64,000 nucleotides of DNA, from positions 1 to 64,000 of the forward strand of contig JAPEVC010000032.1 in NCBI GenBank assembly GCA_027946555.1, read 5' to 3'. This stretch comes from Gnomoniopsis sp. IMI 355080 (Eukaryota > Ascomycota > Sordariomycetes > Diaporthales > Gnomoniaceae). This document shows, in pieces, positions 12,856 through 23,761 of this stretch. The position numbers and the translations under genes were made by a program. The notes under the pieces are model-generated. The model was not told the origin of the DNA. It searched no databases and was given only the letters and a program-made list of their open reading frames with translations. The number at the start of each line of letters is the position of its first letter. Position 1 is the stretch's first letter.

Positions 12856-13590
12856 TCATTCCCACCTCTTTTCTCCGGACAGCTTTTGTGTCCAGTACTC
12901 GAGAACCTGAAGGGACTGCGAGTCTGACAAGGCCTCGAGTTTCGACTTTGTTCGATGCCCTCTTGGCATACACCTTGTCGGCGTACAGCTCTCCAGTATC
13001 CTCAATGACTCGGCATCAGACTGGCCTTTATTGGTGCGCCGTGGCGAAACCATCTTCGGCACGCCTGTATTCTTGCCTATAGCGTCTGCTGAGCCCCTTG
13101 TACGACAATGATCTTGAAACCCGCGAGGCACTCGCTGCTGAGGAGGCGACCGGTGGCCCGGATTCCGGGACCAGCACAGCGACCTAAGCTGTTCAAGAAG
13201 CTGTTCATCTAATAAAACGCCCGGACATGCAGAGTGCGTTGCACGGTCTTGATCACCGCTATCATCCCCGAGGGTGCCTTCCTGCATCTCGTCGTCGTCG
13301 TCATAGTCGTCATAAGACTCCTCGCTGCTGCGAAGAGGGACGCTTCCCCTCTCTCGCAGGGTCCGATGGAAGGGCGAGGTTCCTCGCGTGGAAGGTGTGT
13401 TGTCGAATGCTGATCTGACGAACCCCAGCGCGGTCCCATCTGGGGCCCGAGAGTCCTGTCCTCGTGACTTTGGCATCTCCACTATGGGCTGTGATTCCAA
13501 CCGTTTGTCGCAATTGAAGTCGGGTGGAGACAGACTATTCATTTGGTTTTCATTGATTTTCGCGTTTGAGTTCAGCGCTCGGACGACCAA
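12856..13590 (-). CDS. hypothetical acidic/basic low-complexity protein
   Basis: An uninterrupted 244-codon ORF with no family I recognise. The N-terminal third is polar. The middle has an acidic patch (SSEESYDDYDDDDEMQEG, about residues 90-108), and the C-terminal half is basic. The C-terminus holds two related segments, SDAESLRILE and SDSQSLQVLE, about 30 residues apart, which suggests a short internal duplication. A random ORF of this length is unlikely but possible, and introns may have been missed. No neighbour gives a functional hint. It may be a nuclear or intrinsically disordered protein; this is a guess from composition. Confidence 0.4.
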   Translation of the reverse strand: MVVRALNSNAKINENQMNSLSPPDFNCDKRLESQPIVEMPKSRGQDSRAPDGTALGFVRSAFDNTPSTRGTSPFHRTLRERGSVPLRSSEESYDDYDDDDEMQEGTLGDDSGDQDRATHSACPGVLLDEQLLEQLRSLCWSRNPGHRSPPQQRVPRGFQDHCRTRGSADAIGKNTGVPKMVSPRRTNKGQSDAESLRILESCTPTRCMPRGHRTKSKLEALSDSQSLQVLEYWTQKLSGEKRWE

Positions 13591-14131
13591 GTTCGAAGGT
13601 CATAACATCGACCTTGAAGAAGATACTCGGATTTTGATAGATCAATATGTGGTCTTGGTTACTTGTACTGTGGCGCCATTCCAAAAGTCGTTATTGAAAT
13701 TGAGATCGAGCGTGGTGCGGAATCCGGAGTAAAAGACAGCTTGTGGTCTAGATATCTACGCCGTGAACAAAGCTCAGCGGGCCGTGGCAAACAAGGGCAT
13801 CGTTGTTGTTCAATTTGGGACACAGCGAACGCACCGAAGCGGGCTAGAACTGTTAGAATTTCGTATCGCCGTCCCTTTTTTTACGTTTCGGTTTGAGCTT
13901 TGTCCTCTTGAGTCGTTTTCACTTTTGATAGGCGTCGGCGGAAGTGTAATCCCATGTTGGGTAACACATCCGCGGCCGAGGCACGAGTAACCCTTGCTAG
14001 TATGGTAGATCTGTGACAACATCTGCGTAAACAAGTATGTTTCGGCCAATCTACCGCTCAGACTGTGCTACAGCGAGATCCATTCAGGAACGTCATGTGA
14101 CAATACAGATTGGTATTCGTGCATTAGAGGA
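13591..14131. other. intergenic
   Basis: Short ORFs only; no feature recognised. Confidence 0.45.
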
Positions 14132-15663
14132 TTAGTATCTGAACGCAATCACACCTGTCCTCTCTAATTCACAGCAGTCCTTGGCCGTCTCACGGACGGC
14201 GTCTGGGACACTTAGAACAGTGTTTAGCATAGAGCGCAGACTTGCCTCCATGGCATCTCGCCAGGCCAAGTCAGCAGTTTCTGGATTATTCTTGATAGCC
14301 TCCTCGTCGATTACGGTGCCGACAAAGTCCAGTAGCTCCTTGACGTGTCTCGCAACGTCGTATCTCGTTTTCTTCTCGAGCATCTGCGCAACCGTCCACG
14401 GACTCCAAGCCAAGATTGGCGATTGATCTTTGACAGGAAGCACGATGGCAGGCACATGAGTGAAGACGTGGAACGTAATGCGCGCCTCGTTGGGTATTCT
14501 CGAGTGCTGGTTCGGCGCATCAGCGTGTTCCAGACCTCAAGGTGTAGGTTTATGACATGCTCCAAAAGACGAAGGATGGGGCACTGCAGCAATAGAAAAT
14601 TGTAACTTACAGACCAGGCCGACTGGGTTGTCAGATATCGGTAAGGAGAAATTCCCGTCAGCAAGATGACCATCCTCCTGAATCTAGGGAAAACCGCATC
14701 GGGTGTGATAGACATGTCCTCCCATGGCAGCCCGAAAGGCGACACGATTGGAGTGTCCGACTCTACAAAACTTGACAGCAGTGTTGGCCCAATAGACGTA
14801 TCGGCCGCCAGGCGCGGTCGCAACAGCTGGGCTACAGCAAAGTCTTTTGCCCTCGCAATTTCGGGCTCTCTCCCTGATGCATACAAGTAGGGACAAAACC
14901 AGCCCTTCGCACAGGCCAAGCGGTCTTCCGTATCACGCACACCCTGAAAGACTAGCTCGGCCGACTCGCCGATGAGCTTGTGCTTGATTCGTAGAGTAAG
15001 GGAGTTCATACCGACCTTCCGTTCGACCGTGTGGACAGGTTTGTTGCGTCCCGTGACTTTCGCGAGGCCTTCATCGGCGGTCTGCTCGACGGTAGCTGAG
15101 ACGGCGTGCGTGAAAGCGCTTTCGACAACGGTGACGGCAGAAGCACCAAGAGCGTCCAAGCCAAAATGCGCAACACCAGCAAGCGCCAGATCGCGTTTCC
15201 GCAGGTTGGGAAGCGTAAAAGGGAGATTGTCGCCCCAGGGCGAGAGGTAGAAGGGCAGGCGAGCGGTAGACTCCAGGCTCTGCCAGGAGGCGCGGCCGAT
15301 ACGGCTTATCAGCATGTTGCCGACGAAGCGTTTGCCTCGACTACTTTGGGCTTCGTCGTCTGTGAGGTGGTCTTTGTTGTGGTCTGGGGAGGATATGGAC
15401 GCTGTGTTGACACCTTGGAGAGACATGTTACCCATGGCCTGGGTAGGAGACTCGAGAAGTGGTGAAGGAAGCTCATCGGAGCTCCCATCGTGGCCACCTG
15501 GAGGAGCCGATGAGGGTCGAGGCGGTAGATCGGGGACACCAAGGGTAGACGATGTTGAATGGCGAGACATGCTGTCATCTACTGCAGTTTGTGCCAACAG
15601 AGTTCCAGAGACGGAGACGTGTGAAGCAGGCAGGTGAGGCCTGGAATTATCTGTAGAAGCCAT
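14132..15663 (-). CDS. hypothetical protein; frame must change near 14500
   Basis: The start chosen is ATG at 15663 (MASTDNSRPHLPASH). About 115 Ser/Pro-rich, probably disordered residues are followed by an ordered region (RFVGNMLISRIGRASWQSL, then FYLSPWGDNLPFTLPNL and LGASAVTVVESAFTHAVSA) and a helical C-terminal part in a second frame (THVPAIVLPVKDQSPILAW...ERTGVIAFRY). The two parts are each convincing but lie in different frames. Reading through gives VINLHLEVWNTLM and then needs a -1 shift near 14500. A 73-bp intron from GTAAGT (donor at 14610) to CTTGAG joins QSAWS to LEHADAPNQHSRIPNEARITF but is one base out of phase. A sequencing error, a single-base mutation or an unusual splice are all possible. 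Family and function are not recognised. Confidence 0.6.
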
Positions 15664-16225
15664 CTTGTAGGTTAAAGGCCCATGAGGTAAAGCATAAGGT
15701 GAGCTCGGACCCAAGCCACGGGTTGTGTGATAACATGTCCATAATATAAACAACGATCTGGAAGGAAGAGAAGTTGTAAAACGTTCACAGCATGATCTGC
15801 TGCTGGTCCAATCGGCTGAATTGCAGCAAACAGGTGGGGTGCCCCACGTGGGTTGAGGGCTGCATTGCTGTTTCTACTAGAGAGATCATTAAGGATTGTT
15901 GCAGTACTGAAGTCTCATCATTTTTTTTTCCTAACTTTTTTGGCAACGTTTATGCGTAAAGAGGAGATGAGATATGTTGAGGAATACAGAACATCTTGCC
16001 GCCCATTGCAATGTGTACCTAAGTACCTAGGTAGCTTAGCAGTTGACACATAGTGTAGGGCTGACATTTGGGGTGTCTTCCAGTGGGCAAGACCCCTGCA
16101 CCTGATCCTGTAGATCGACAAACTGATCCCTGTCTGCAAGTGACGGTGGTTCTCATTCGAGCCAAAACTTTTTGGGCCCCGCCCCCGCCATTTGATAGTC
16201 TCTGCCCAACTTCACAAGACACAAG
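15664..16225. other. divergent promoter region
   Basis: Spacer between the divergent gene starting at 15663 (-) and dph2 at 16226 (+). It contains a TACCTAGGTA palindrome at 16024-16033 and a run of nine T near 15920; no TATA box is obvious. Confidence 0.5.
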
Positions 16226-17827
16226 ATGGCAGACGAACTGACGACGGCGCCAGTCCTTGCGACACCCGACGACCATCTATTCGAGTACGAGAAACCAGAC
16301 ACAGCCTCCCTAGCACAGTCGGACGACCAACTTTGTGACATCTACGAAGTGGAACGCACGGTGAAGGAGTGCCGAGATGGACGCCACAAGAGGATCGCGC
16401 TCCAGTTTCCCGACCACATGCTGGGCGATGCTCCGAGACTAGTCGGACTGTTGCAACAAGAGCTCGAAAAGGCAAGAGAAGGTCAGCAGTCGGCACAGGA
16501 GAAGGAGAAGATATGGATACTGGCAGACACATCCTACAGTGCATGTTGTGTCGACGAGATCGCTGCTGAGCATGTGGAAGCCGACGTGGTAATACACTAT
16601 GGCCGATCATGCCTTTCTCCGACATCGAGACTGCCAGTCATATATGTATTTACCAAGCATCAGCTCGGTATCGACGACGCCATTGCGTCGTTCGAAGCGG
16701 AGTTTACCGACAAGGAGGCAAAAGTCGTGCTCATGGCCGACGTCGCCTATCAGGACCATGTCCCTGAATTATACCGCCGTATCAAGGAGAGGGGATACGA
16801 GGCGCTGCTTTCGACAAAAATACAACACAATCCATTGGGAAGCATACCGAATAGAACCATTACAAATCTAGACGAGAAAGAGATCAAATTGGACGGAACA
16901 GATGGCATGGACCTGAAAGATTACTCGGTCTTCCATGTATCGAGTCCTCCAACGGCACTTCTCTTGGCCTTATCCTCTCGTGTCGCCTCCCTCCATATCT
17001 TTCCGACATCCGAGTCTGCCTCATATTATTCCCCAGCGCGGACAACACGCGCTCTGCTCGGCCGCCGGTACGCCAAGCTACTCAACCTAACCAGTGCCGG
17101 TGTGATTGGAATTCTGGTCAATACACTTTCCGTGGCCAACTACTTGTCCTCAATCGATGCCATCCGGAAACAAATCGCTGCAGCAGGGAAAAAGAGCTAC
17201 ACAGTGGTAGTAGGCAAGCTCAATCCTGCCAAGCTAGCCAATTTCGCCGAGATAGAGGGCTGGGTAGTTGTTGGGTGCTGGGAGAGCAGCCTGGTGGAAG
17301 AAGATGCCAATTTCTACCGGCCAGTACTTACCCCTTTTGAGCTCGAAGTCGCACTCATGTCCGACGAGGAACGGATCTGGGGACTCAGTTGGTGGGGAGG
17401 TATTGAGAGCGTGAAAGCTGTCGTGGAGAAGCCGGTCAAGGACGATGGGGCCGAGACTGCTACAGGAGACAGTGGCGTCGAAATTGGCGACGAAGATGAC
17501 GCCCAGGCACCCATCTTCGACCTCCGCACAGGAAAACTTGTATCGACCTCGCGGCCCATGCGTAAATTCGCTCAAGCGGTCGAAGAAGACGACGCTGCTT
17601 CAGTTCAGGTACCAAATAAGCAATTTGAGGCCTTGACCCTACGACCCAAGGCAGAATTGGCTACGGTCAACGGTGTCTTCAGCCCTGGTGCAGATTATCT
17701 TCGTTCGCAGAGGACATGGCAAGGTCTGGGCACGGACTTTGACGATGAGAAGGCCGCAACAATAGAAGAGGGCAGGGGCGGCGTGGCAAGAGGCTATCAA
17801 GTTGGCGACGCCGATGAAAAGAGATGA
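16226..17827 (+). CDS. dph2: diphthamide biosynthesis protein 2 (Dph2)
   Basis: The single exon encodes 533 residues. Dph2 pairs with Dph1 in the non-canonical radical-SAM complex that transfers the 3-amino-3-carboxypropyl group of SAM to the conserved histidine of elongation factor 2, the first step of diphthamide formation. The product begins with the family region KRIALQFPDHML (about 55-66), then LADTSYSACCVDE (Cys107/108), HYGRSCLSPTSRLPVIY (Cys129), a middle domain ending LVNTLSVANYLSSI, and VVVGCWESSLVEE (Cys351) followed by RPVLTPFELEVAL. These cysteines match the iron-sulfur ligand region of eukaryotic Dph2. The C-terminal RSQRTWQGLGTDF tail is also typical. Cytosolic housekeeping gene; the 5' spacer is shared with a divergent gene. 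Confidence 0.95.
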   Translation: MADELTTAPVLATPDDHLFEYEKPDTASLAQSDDQLCDIYEVERTVKECRDGRHKRIALQFPDHMLGDAPRLVGLLQQELEKAREGQQSAQEKEKIWILADTSYSACCVDEIAAEHVEADVVIHYGRSCLSPTSRLPVIYVFTKHQLGIDDAIASFEAEFTDKEAKVVLMADVAYQDHVPELYRRIKERGYEALLSTKIQHNPLGSIPNRTITNLDEKEIKLDGTDGMDLKDYSVFHVSSPPTALLLALSSRVASLHIFPTSESASYYSPARTTRALLGRRYAKLLNLTSAGVIGILVNTLSVANYLSSIDAIRKQIAAAGKKSYTVVVGKLNPAKLANFAEIEGWVVVGCWESSLVEEDANFYRPVLTPFELEVALMSDEERIWGLSWWGGIESVKAVVEKPVKDDGAETATGDSGVEIGDEDDAQAPIFDLRTGKLVSTSRPMRKFAQAVEEDDAASVQVPNKQFEALTLRPKAELATVNGVFSPGADYLRSQRTWQGLGTDFDDEKAATIEEGRGGVARGYQVGDADEKR

Positions 17828-18113
17828 AGTAAAAGGTTGGCAACAAAAATGTGATACCCTGTCTTAAAGCTGTTTCTCATTGCGCTACCTCAAGTTCGCC
17901 CAGTCAGGTCAGGACTCCCCAAGGTTAGCTCGAGAGACGTCTCACGGCGTTCAAAAGCGCATGCCAAATGAGCTGATCTCGAAAAATCTATTCGCCTGGA
18001 AGTACACATGTACCCGTAAAGCCAGCCGTAGTAGACGGCCTCAAACGATGAATCGAGGCGTCTACGGATAACACCTACAAGATGCTGCTGCTGAAGAACC
18101 ATGTTGGATCCAA

Positions 18114-19937
18114 CTAGAGCTCTCTCGAGTCTCCCTGGACCTCGACCTCACTCGCCCCGCCGGGTCTTTTGTTGTCGGTGCTGTCCCTATGCCTATCCGA
18201 ATCCACCTTGTTGTTCTCCGTCACGCCGAACAACTCATCCATGGCCTCGAGCGACAGGCCTTTTGTCTCAGGAATGAAGAACCAAACGAATACAATCATT
18301 GCAGCTGAAAAGGACCCGAATAGGATATAAGTTCTTGATTTGGTCAGCGGTCCACCTCGCACCCGTCATAGATTGGGTTTCAATACTCACCCGTAACCAT
18401 GTGAGCCCATAGTGATCAACATTGCCGGAACTGAGCGTGCCACCACGAAGTTGAACAGCCACTGTGTGGCAGCAGCATACGCGACGTTCATGGACCGGAG
18501 GCGAGCCGTGGGGATCTCAGAGACGAGGATCCAGCACGCTGGGCCCCAACCCAGTTGGAAGAACCTTTATGAAGTCAGACATGTGGTGCGGGTCTTCAGG
18601 AATATTGAGGGGCAATCTTACATCGCGAACAAAAATATGCAGACAAGCGCCACGTATCCCTGGGCGCTCACGGGTTCGCCTGCAACAGGAGGCGAGATAC
18701 GAACGTACAGGCCAATGTAAAACATACAGATGCCTTGACCAACCGAGCTCAGGAGCAGTGACTTCCGCCGGCCAAGACTGTCCGCCAAGAACAGCAGGAA
18801 GGCAATGCACGAGCAAACCTTGACGATTCCGTACACGCCCGTGCTGAACAAGCTCGTCGACGTGCCGGTGAGGCCCAGGTTCGCGAAGATGGTCGGCGCG
18901 TACGTGTTGATGGCATTTGTCCCCGTCATCTGTTGGCAGATCATGAGCCCAATTGAGATCAGGGCACGGTTGCGGTTGCCCTTGATAGTCCACATCTCTT
19001 TCTGCAAGTTCCATGGCGTCGCGTCGCCAATGAGCCGCCGCTCGTGCTCCAGTTGGTCGACAATCTCCTGAAACTCTTCCTCGAGATACGGATGCGTGGA
19101 CGGGAGATTGCGCAGCCGCGCCAGCACGGACTTGGACTCTTCCCATCGATCCTGTCGCGCGAGCCAACGTGGCGACTCATTGCATAGCAGCATACAGAAG
19201 CACAAGAGTAAGGCTGGCAAAGCCTGGATTGCCAGCGGGAAGATGTACATAGTCCTGCCCGACATGTGGATCGAGACGCTGTAATTGATCCAAAAGGCAA
19301 TCATGCCACCCGTCACGATGAAGAGTTGGTACATTCCCGTTAGGAGTCCGCGAATCGCACGCGGTGCGTTCTCGCTCACGTACAGCGGGTTGATTGCGCT
19401 GGCCGCACCGACACCGAGCCCTGAGATGAACCGGCCAATATACATGGGCGCGAGATTGCCTGACGCGGCGGCTTGCATGATGACGCCGATGAGGATGATC
19501 CAAGACATCCAGATCAAGCACCACTTGCGGCCGAACTTGTCGGTCAGGGAGAACGCGGCGATGGCGCCGACGAAACAGCCGGCTTGGAGCACAGAGACAA
19601 TGTTGGCAGCGAGGTTGGCTTCGGCGACAGAGCCGGCCTCGCCTAGATTGTAATCATCGATGAAGGTGGGCAGTGTGATCACTCCGCCGATCACGGACGA
19701 ATCCCATCCGAAGCTCATGGCACCGAAGCATGCTGAGCAGGCGAGGAGGTAGACGCGCCAGCCGTAGATTTCTTCGGGGTCGGTTGCCACTGAGAGAATG
19801 TCAGCGCAAAACTACGGAGGGGGCCCGTTTCTGTGCTCGGGGAGCTCTCGGGAATCTTTGAGGTCAATGTAGGAGTAGCCTGACTCACTGGCTTCATTGT
19901 GAACGATCCTTCGCAGGATCTTGGTGGTGAGACCCAT
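18114..19937 (-). CDS. MFS sugar/quinate permease
   Basis: Four exons: 19937-19889, 19789-18622, 18564-18391 and 18333-18114, with introns of 99, 57 and 57 bp. All junctions keep frame and give 536 residues. The first exon encodes only 16 residues. The protein carries the sugar-porter signatures: DKFGRKWCLIW (loop 2-3), GRFISGLGVGAASAINPLYVSE (TM4), NESPRWLARQ, a QQMTGTNAINTYAPTIF helix, ADSLGRRKSLLL, ILVSEIPTARLRSMN and PETKGLSLEAMDELFGV. The last motif and the N-terminal DPEEIYGWRVYLLA are close to the quinate permease (QutD-like) branch rather than to hexose transporters. It should be a plasma-membrane proton symporter for quinate, shikimate or a related sugar acid. It is divergently placed from the BNR_4 gene at 21512. 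Confidence 0.9.
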
Positions 19938-21511
19938 CTTGACAGGTTTGGTAAGGCGCGCGCCGCGCTCGAGTAGGCAAGGAAGGGATCGTACAAGAAT
20001 ATTATAGAGGGCGCGCCTCGAGTGGAGTAGGAGCCACCACCCTTTAGTAGATGTGCCTGTGGTTCACAGTTTCTGGAGACAAAGACACTTGAAAGTGTCT
20101 CGATCTCTGGGGTTGCTACAGACAAAACGAAGACAAGGGATCTCTTGTCGCGCACGAGGCCGCAGCCAGAGGTTCTACTTTTTTATTGATATAAAGAACA
20201 TCTAATCAGGTGTCGCCTCGTGATATGCAAAGGCATCTCGCTTGCAGGAACACCTCCGCACCACTTCCCTGTCGCGGGTAAAGTCACCTCGAATTGGCCC
20301 TGTCGAATGTTGACTTGTCCCGGCGCGGCGAGACCAAGCCATTTCTGGGAGCTTCGCGTTCATGGGTGCGGCTGTCAATACTACAACGCTGATGATGAGC
20401 GGTTGTAACGAACCAGACTCCACTACTTTGCGGCGCTGTAGGCTTCTTATTGTATGGTTGAGAAGGACCCTGACCAGTTTTCCCACCAACCAGAGTATAA
20501 TGCCTGTCAGCCTCGAGAGCAAGTTCCTGTGGTTGGGGACGTGGGCCGCGTGTCGAGCCATGTGAATTATCCAACAGGGAAGCTCTACTAGGGGTCGGGG
20601 GGAAGGTTCGTGTCGATGCCTTCCGGAGAGTTACACTGCTCAGCAGTGGATCAGCTTGGCACCGGTGAGATGGACGAACTATAAAAGGCCTAGATCAGCT
20701 CATCTGCCGTGTGGCTTTCTTCAATCCACATAGCGGATATGTTCACAAGATAGCTTTAGTAGCCTGGATTCTGGGGACCCTAGGTGTGCCTCGCTGACAG
20801 GTCCGGGGTATCATCAGCCAAAAGGACCGAAAGGGGCCCAGTGCCTCACTTCGTGGATGGGCCGGGGTGTGAGAGCCCTGTCACAAAGGTTGGGGTAAAA
20901 TCTGGGGAAGCGGAGGTCGTCCCGGCTTCCCCATGATTTGATAGTTGGAGGCTGCCTTGGCTAACAAAGCTTCTGTAACTCTTCTCTCAGCCATTCTAAC
21001 GTGAGACCATCCTCCCCAGCTCCCTCCTCCTTCGGGCCGTTACAAACCGAGCATCTCTTCCCGCCTTGACATACTATGTATTGTCTCGGATGGAAATCTA
21101 CCTTCTCTGATTGGTATGGGTTTGCAATATTCCTGCGACATCTACGGTACAGCATAGGAAACCCACCACTGCTCCTTTTACAAGCAAGCCAAGCTTTCCT
21201 TTTGAATTGCCTCTAACAGGATAATTAGAAGCTTACTGGCGAGCTTGGCAAAGCCGCTTGTGTTATCCTTGATTTGTCCACGAATCATACCAGCATTCGC
21301 TTGTACGGTTCTCAGCAACGGAAGCAGCAGTCTCGCCAAGGGTCGATCGAGCCCATTTGGAAAACATCCCATCCCCTGAATCTCCAGAAATCTAGATGTA
21401 TATGATTCGCTGTGGAACATATCTGGGTCTATCCACCAAGTTGATACCACTGGCTGCGGAATTCTCGTACTGGCATTCACGCAAGCTCAGACAACTCTCA
21501 AGCATCTAGCC
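19938..21511. other. divergent intergenic region, 1.6 kb
   Basis: It lies between the quinate-type permease (-) and the BNR_4 protein gene (+). Two short - strand ORFs (21480-21178, 100 codons, and 21155-20961 with a C-x6-C-x2-C pattern) look mildly protein-like but match nothing I recognise and show no consistent splice, so they are not called. Confidence 0.45.
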
Positions 21512-22970
21512 ATGCTGGAAGAACCAACGGTCACCATCCTAGGCCCTGACCCAGCACACCGAAAACATGCCATCAACGGCTACGCTTTCCAACAGGACGC
21601 CATTACTTCTTTCAAAAACTGGCAATATGCTGTATTCTACAGCAGTATAGACCGAGATCTGACTCCGGAGCCGCTTTATGTCCATCTTGCCAGAAGACGA
21701 CTGCCAAATGAACCGTGGGAAACGATTGTTTTTCAAGACTATGCCCAGACGACAGACGATGGCCACAACACAGTACAAATAGGTATCTGTCACGATGATG
21801 GGACCATTCACCTCTCATATGACCATCATTGCGATATGTAAGTAAGAAAGGCGTCCCAACCTGGGCTACTCAATCAGTTCTAAGTCGATAAAAGTCTTCG
21901 ATATCGCTTCTCTGTCCGTGGCCTCGCCTCAGATCCCGCAGCCTACCAATGGACCTCGGCACTGTTTACTTCAACCCTGGACTACCTTCCAGGTATTCCC
22001 AGCACCCACAAGCACTTCAGCTATGTGACCTATCCACGCCTCGGCAACCTGGGTGAAGGCACCCTCTTCATGTCCCTTCGCGACGGCAAGGCCGGACTCG
22101 GCTCTGACCATCTCTATCTCTACCGTGCCAAGACGGGCTTCTGGGAGTTCGTCGGTACACCTCTCAGAGGCGTGGAAAGCAACCCGTACGTGCATGGCTG
22201 GGATTTCCGTAATGGTGTGCTGCACGTCACATGGGTGTACCGGGGCTTTGTCTGGTATGAGGGCTGGGACGACCTCAGCGATACTAAACATAAGCAGCAA
22301 GCGGGCCCGAATGGTGCAGAGAATAATCATAACATATGTTATGCATACTCGAACGATTTGGGTTACACATGGTTCAACGGGAAGGGGGATGTCATTGCCA
22401 GCCTGAGGAAGGCTGAGACGATCAGCAATGATGCGGATGGTATCGTGGCGGTGGATATTCCCAAGGGAAGTGGACTAATGAACCAAGAGGCGCAGGCAGT
22501 CGATCATGAAGGCGGCGTGCATGTATTGAACCGAGACACACTGGACGGGAAGCACATGTGGAAGCATCACTACCGTGCGCCGAGTGGTATGACACTCGAT
22601 TGTTGCATCCTATGTGTTCAGAGTGAGCGACTGACAGCTGTGAACAGGCAAATGGACCTCAAGATCGATCAGACCAATCGAAGGACCAAGACGGGGTAGA
22701 TTGGCCATTTCTAAAGAGGGCGACCTCTATGTGATCTTGCCGGAAACGACGGATCCCTCAACGGATCCCGCGATGAGAATACTCAAGGCGACCAAGTCGA
22801 CTACCTATAGTGACTATGAAGAAGTTTGGGTTGGCAGGGGTCTCACCGGTGAACCACTGATCGATGGACCGAGGCTTGAAGAGGAGAACGTACTTTCGGT
22901 GCTTGTTAGGAGGGATGTCGACGGGAGACGTCGCGAACGAGACACTGCTGTCTTGGACTTTCGGTTGTGA
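21512..22970 (+). CDS. BNR_4-type beta-propeller protein, possible polysaccharide lyase/hydrolase
   Basis: Three exons: 21512-21837, 21895-22586 and 22648-22970. The second intron has a CTGAC branch site. The frame closes to 446 residues. Recognisable features are DGHNTVQIGICHDDGTIHLSYDHH, HYRF-like RYRFSVRGLASDP, TYPRLGNLGEGTLFMSLRDG, NGVLHVTWVYRG, NHNICYAYSNDLGYTWFNGKGD and MNQEAQAVDHEGGVHVLNRD. These repeated blade-like motifs with conserved H, Y, W and D are the pattern of the BNR_4 family (sialidase-like propeller). Fungal members include L-rhamnose-alpha-1,4-D-glucuronate lyases acting on plant gums, so a carbohydrate-active role is plausible but not proven. There is no signal peptide (it starts MLEEPTVTILG), which suggests a cytosolic enzyme or a start that is still uncertain. 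The first acceptor (21894) is the weakest junction. Confidence 0.75.
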
Positions 22971-23761
22971 ACCCTGCTCTCCACGTTGAACCCCCTCCCG
23001 CAACAATGAGCTGTCCGGGACCGTGGATCTGTCCGTGCGTTCGGCCTTGAAGAGTAACTTTGATCGATCAAAAGTCATCACTGCTGTTGTTGAAACATTT
23101 ATCTGTTTGCAACCGTGCCGTTGCGCAGGGGCCGGGTCGATCCGCGCAGTACCAAGACATCATTGAGTGGCAGCATGACTGGCCAGAACCACGTGGTTCA
23201 TCCTGTATCATGGTAATCCGCCGATCTTCATGGCCGTTATCATCCGAACAGCCGACAGCTAGGCTGCTAGTAATGCAGTTTGCACAGCTCGAAGGAGATA
23301 TAAATCCGTGGATGCAGAGGCATGTTTCAGCGAGGAGCTCCTAAGACCTCCATGTGGGTCTCCCGCCACGCGAATGCCAGGCAGTGAAACCACACAATTT
23401 GGTGCCCGGCCTCATGACAGAATCCACTCTATCGCACGGATTCTTCTTGCCGGCTATCATGTATGAGTGTCACTCATAGAATCAGGTCGATGTCATCACC
23501 TATCGGCCGGCTGAAACTGAGTCGACAGCAATGGCAGCGTCTCACAGGCCCCCTTCTTCAGCAATAGGTCCACTAGAGGCAAGCTGTTTTGCGCGGGTGG
23601 ATAATGGTCGGGGTGTTGAACTTTTATGAGCGAACTCAACAAATATCATATAACAACTCCTCCATGGTCGGTGTTTTCGTGGCTCCGGTATCTGTTGGGG
23701 TTGGAGGTGGATTTCTCAATCTGGTCGATCTGGATATCGAACCCTAATTTATTTGTTCGCG
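22971..23761. other. intergenic
   Basis: Spacer between BNR_4 and GPCR genes. Only short ORFs; nothing recognised. Confidence 0.5.

Noticed and set aside
20961..21480. Pair of short - strand ORFs with a C-x6-C-x2-C pattern
   Set aside because: Protein-like in places, but no consistent start, splice or family; could be a relic.
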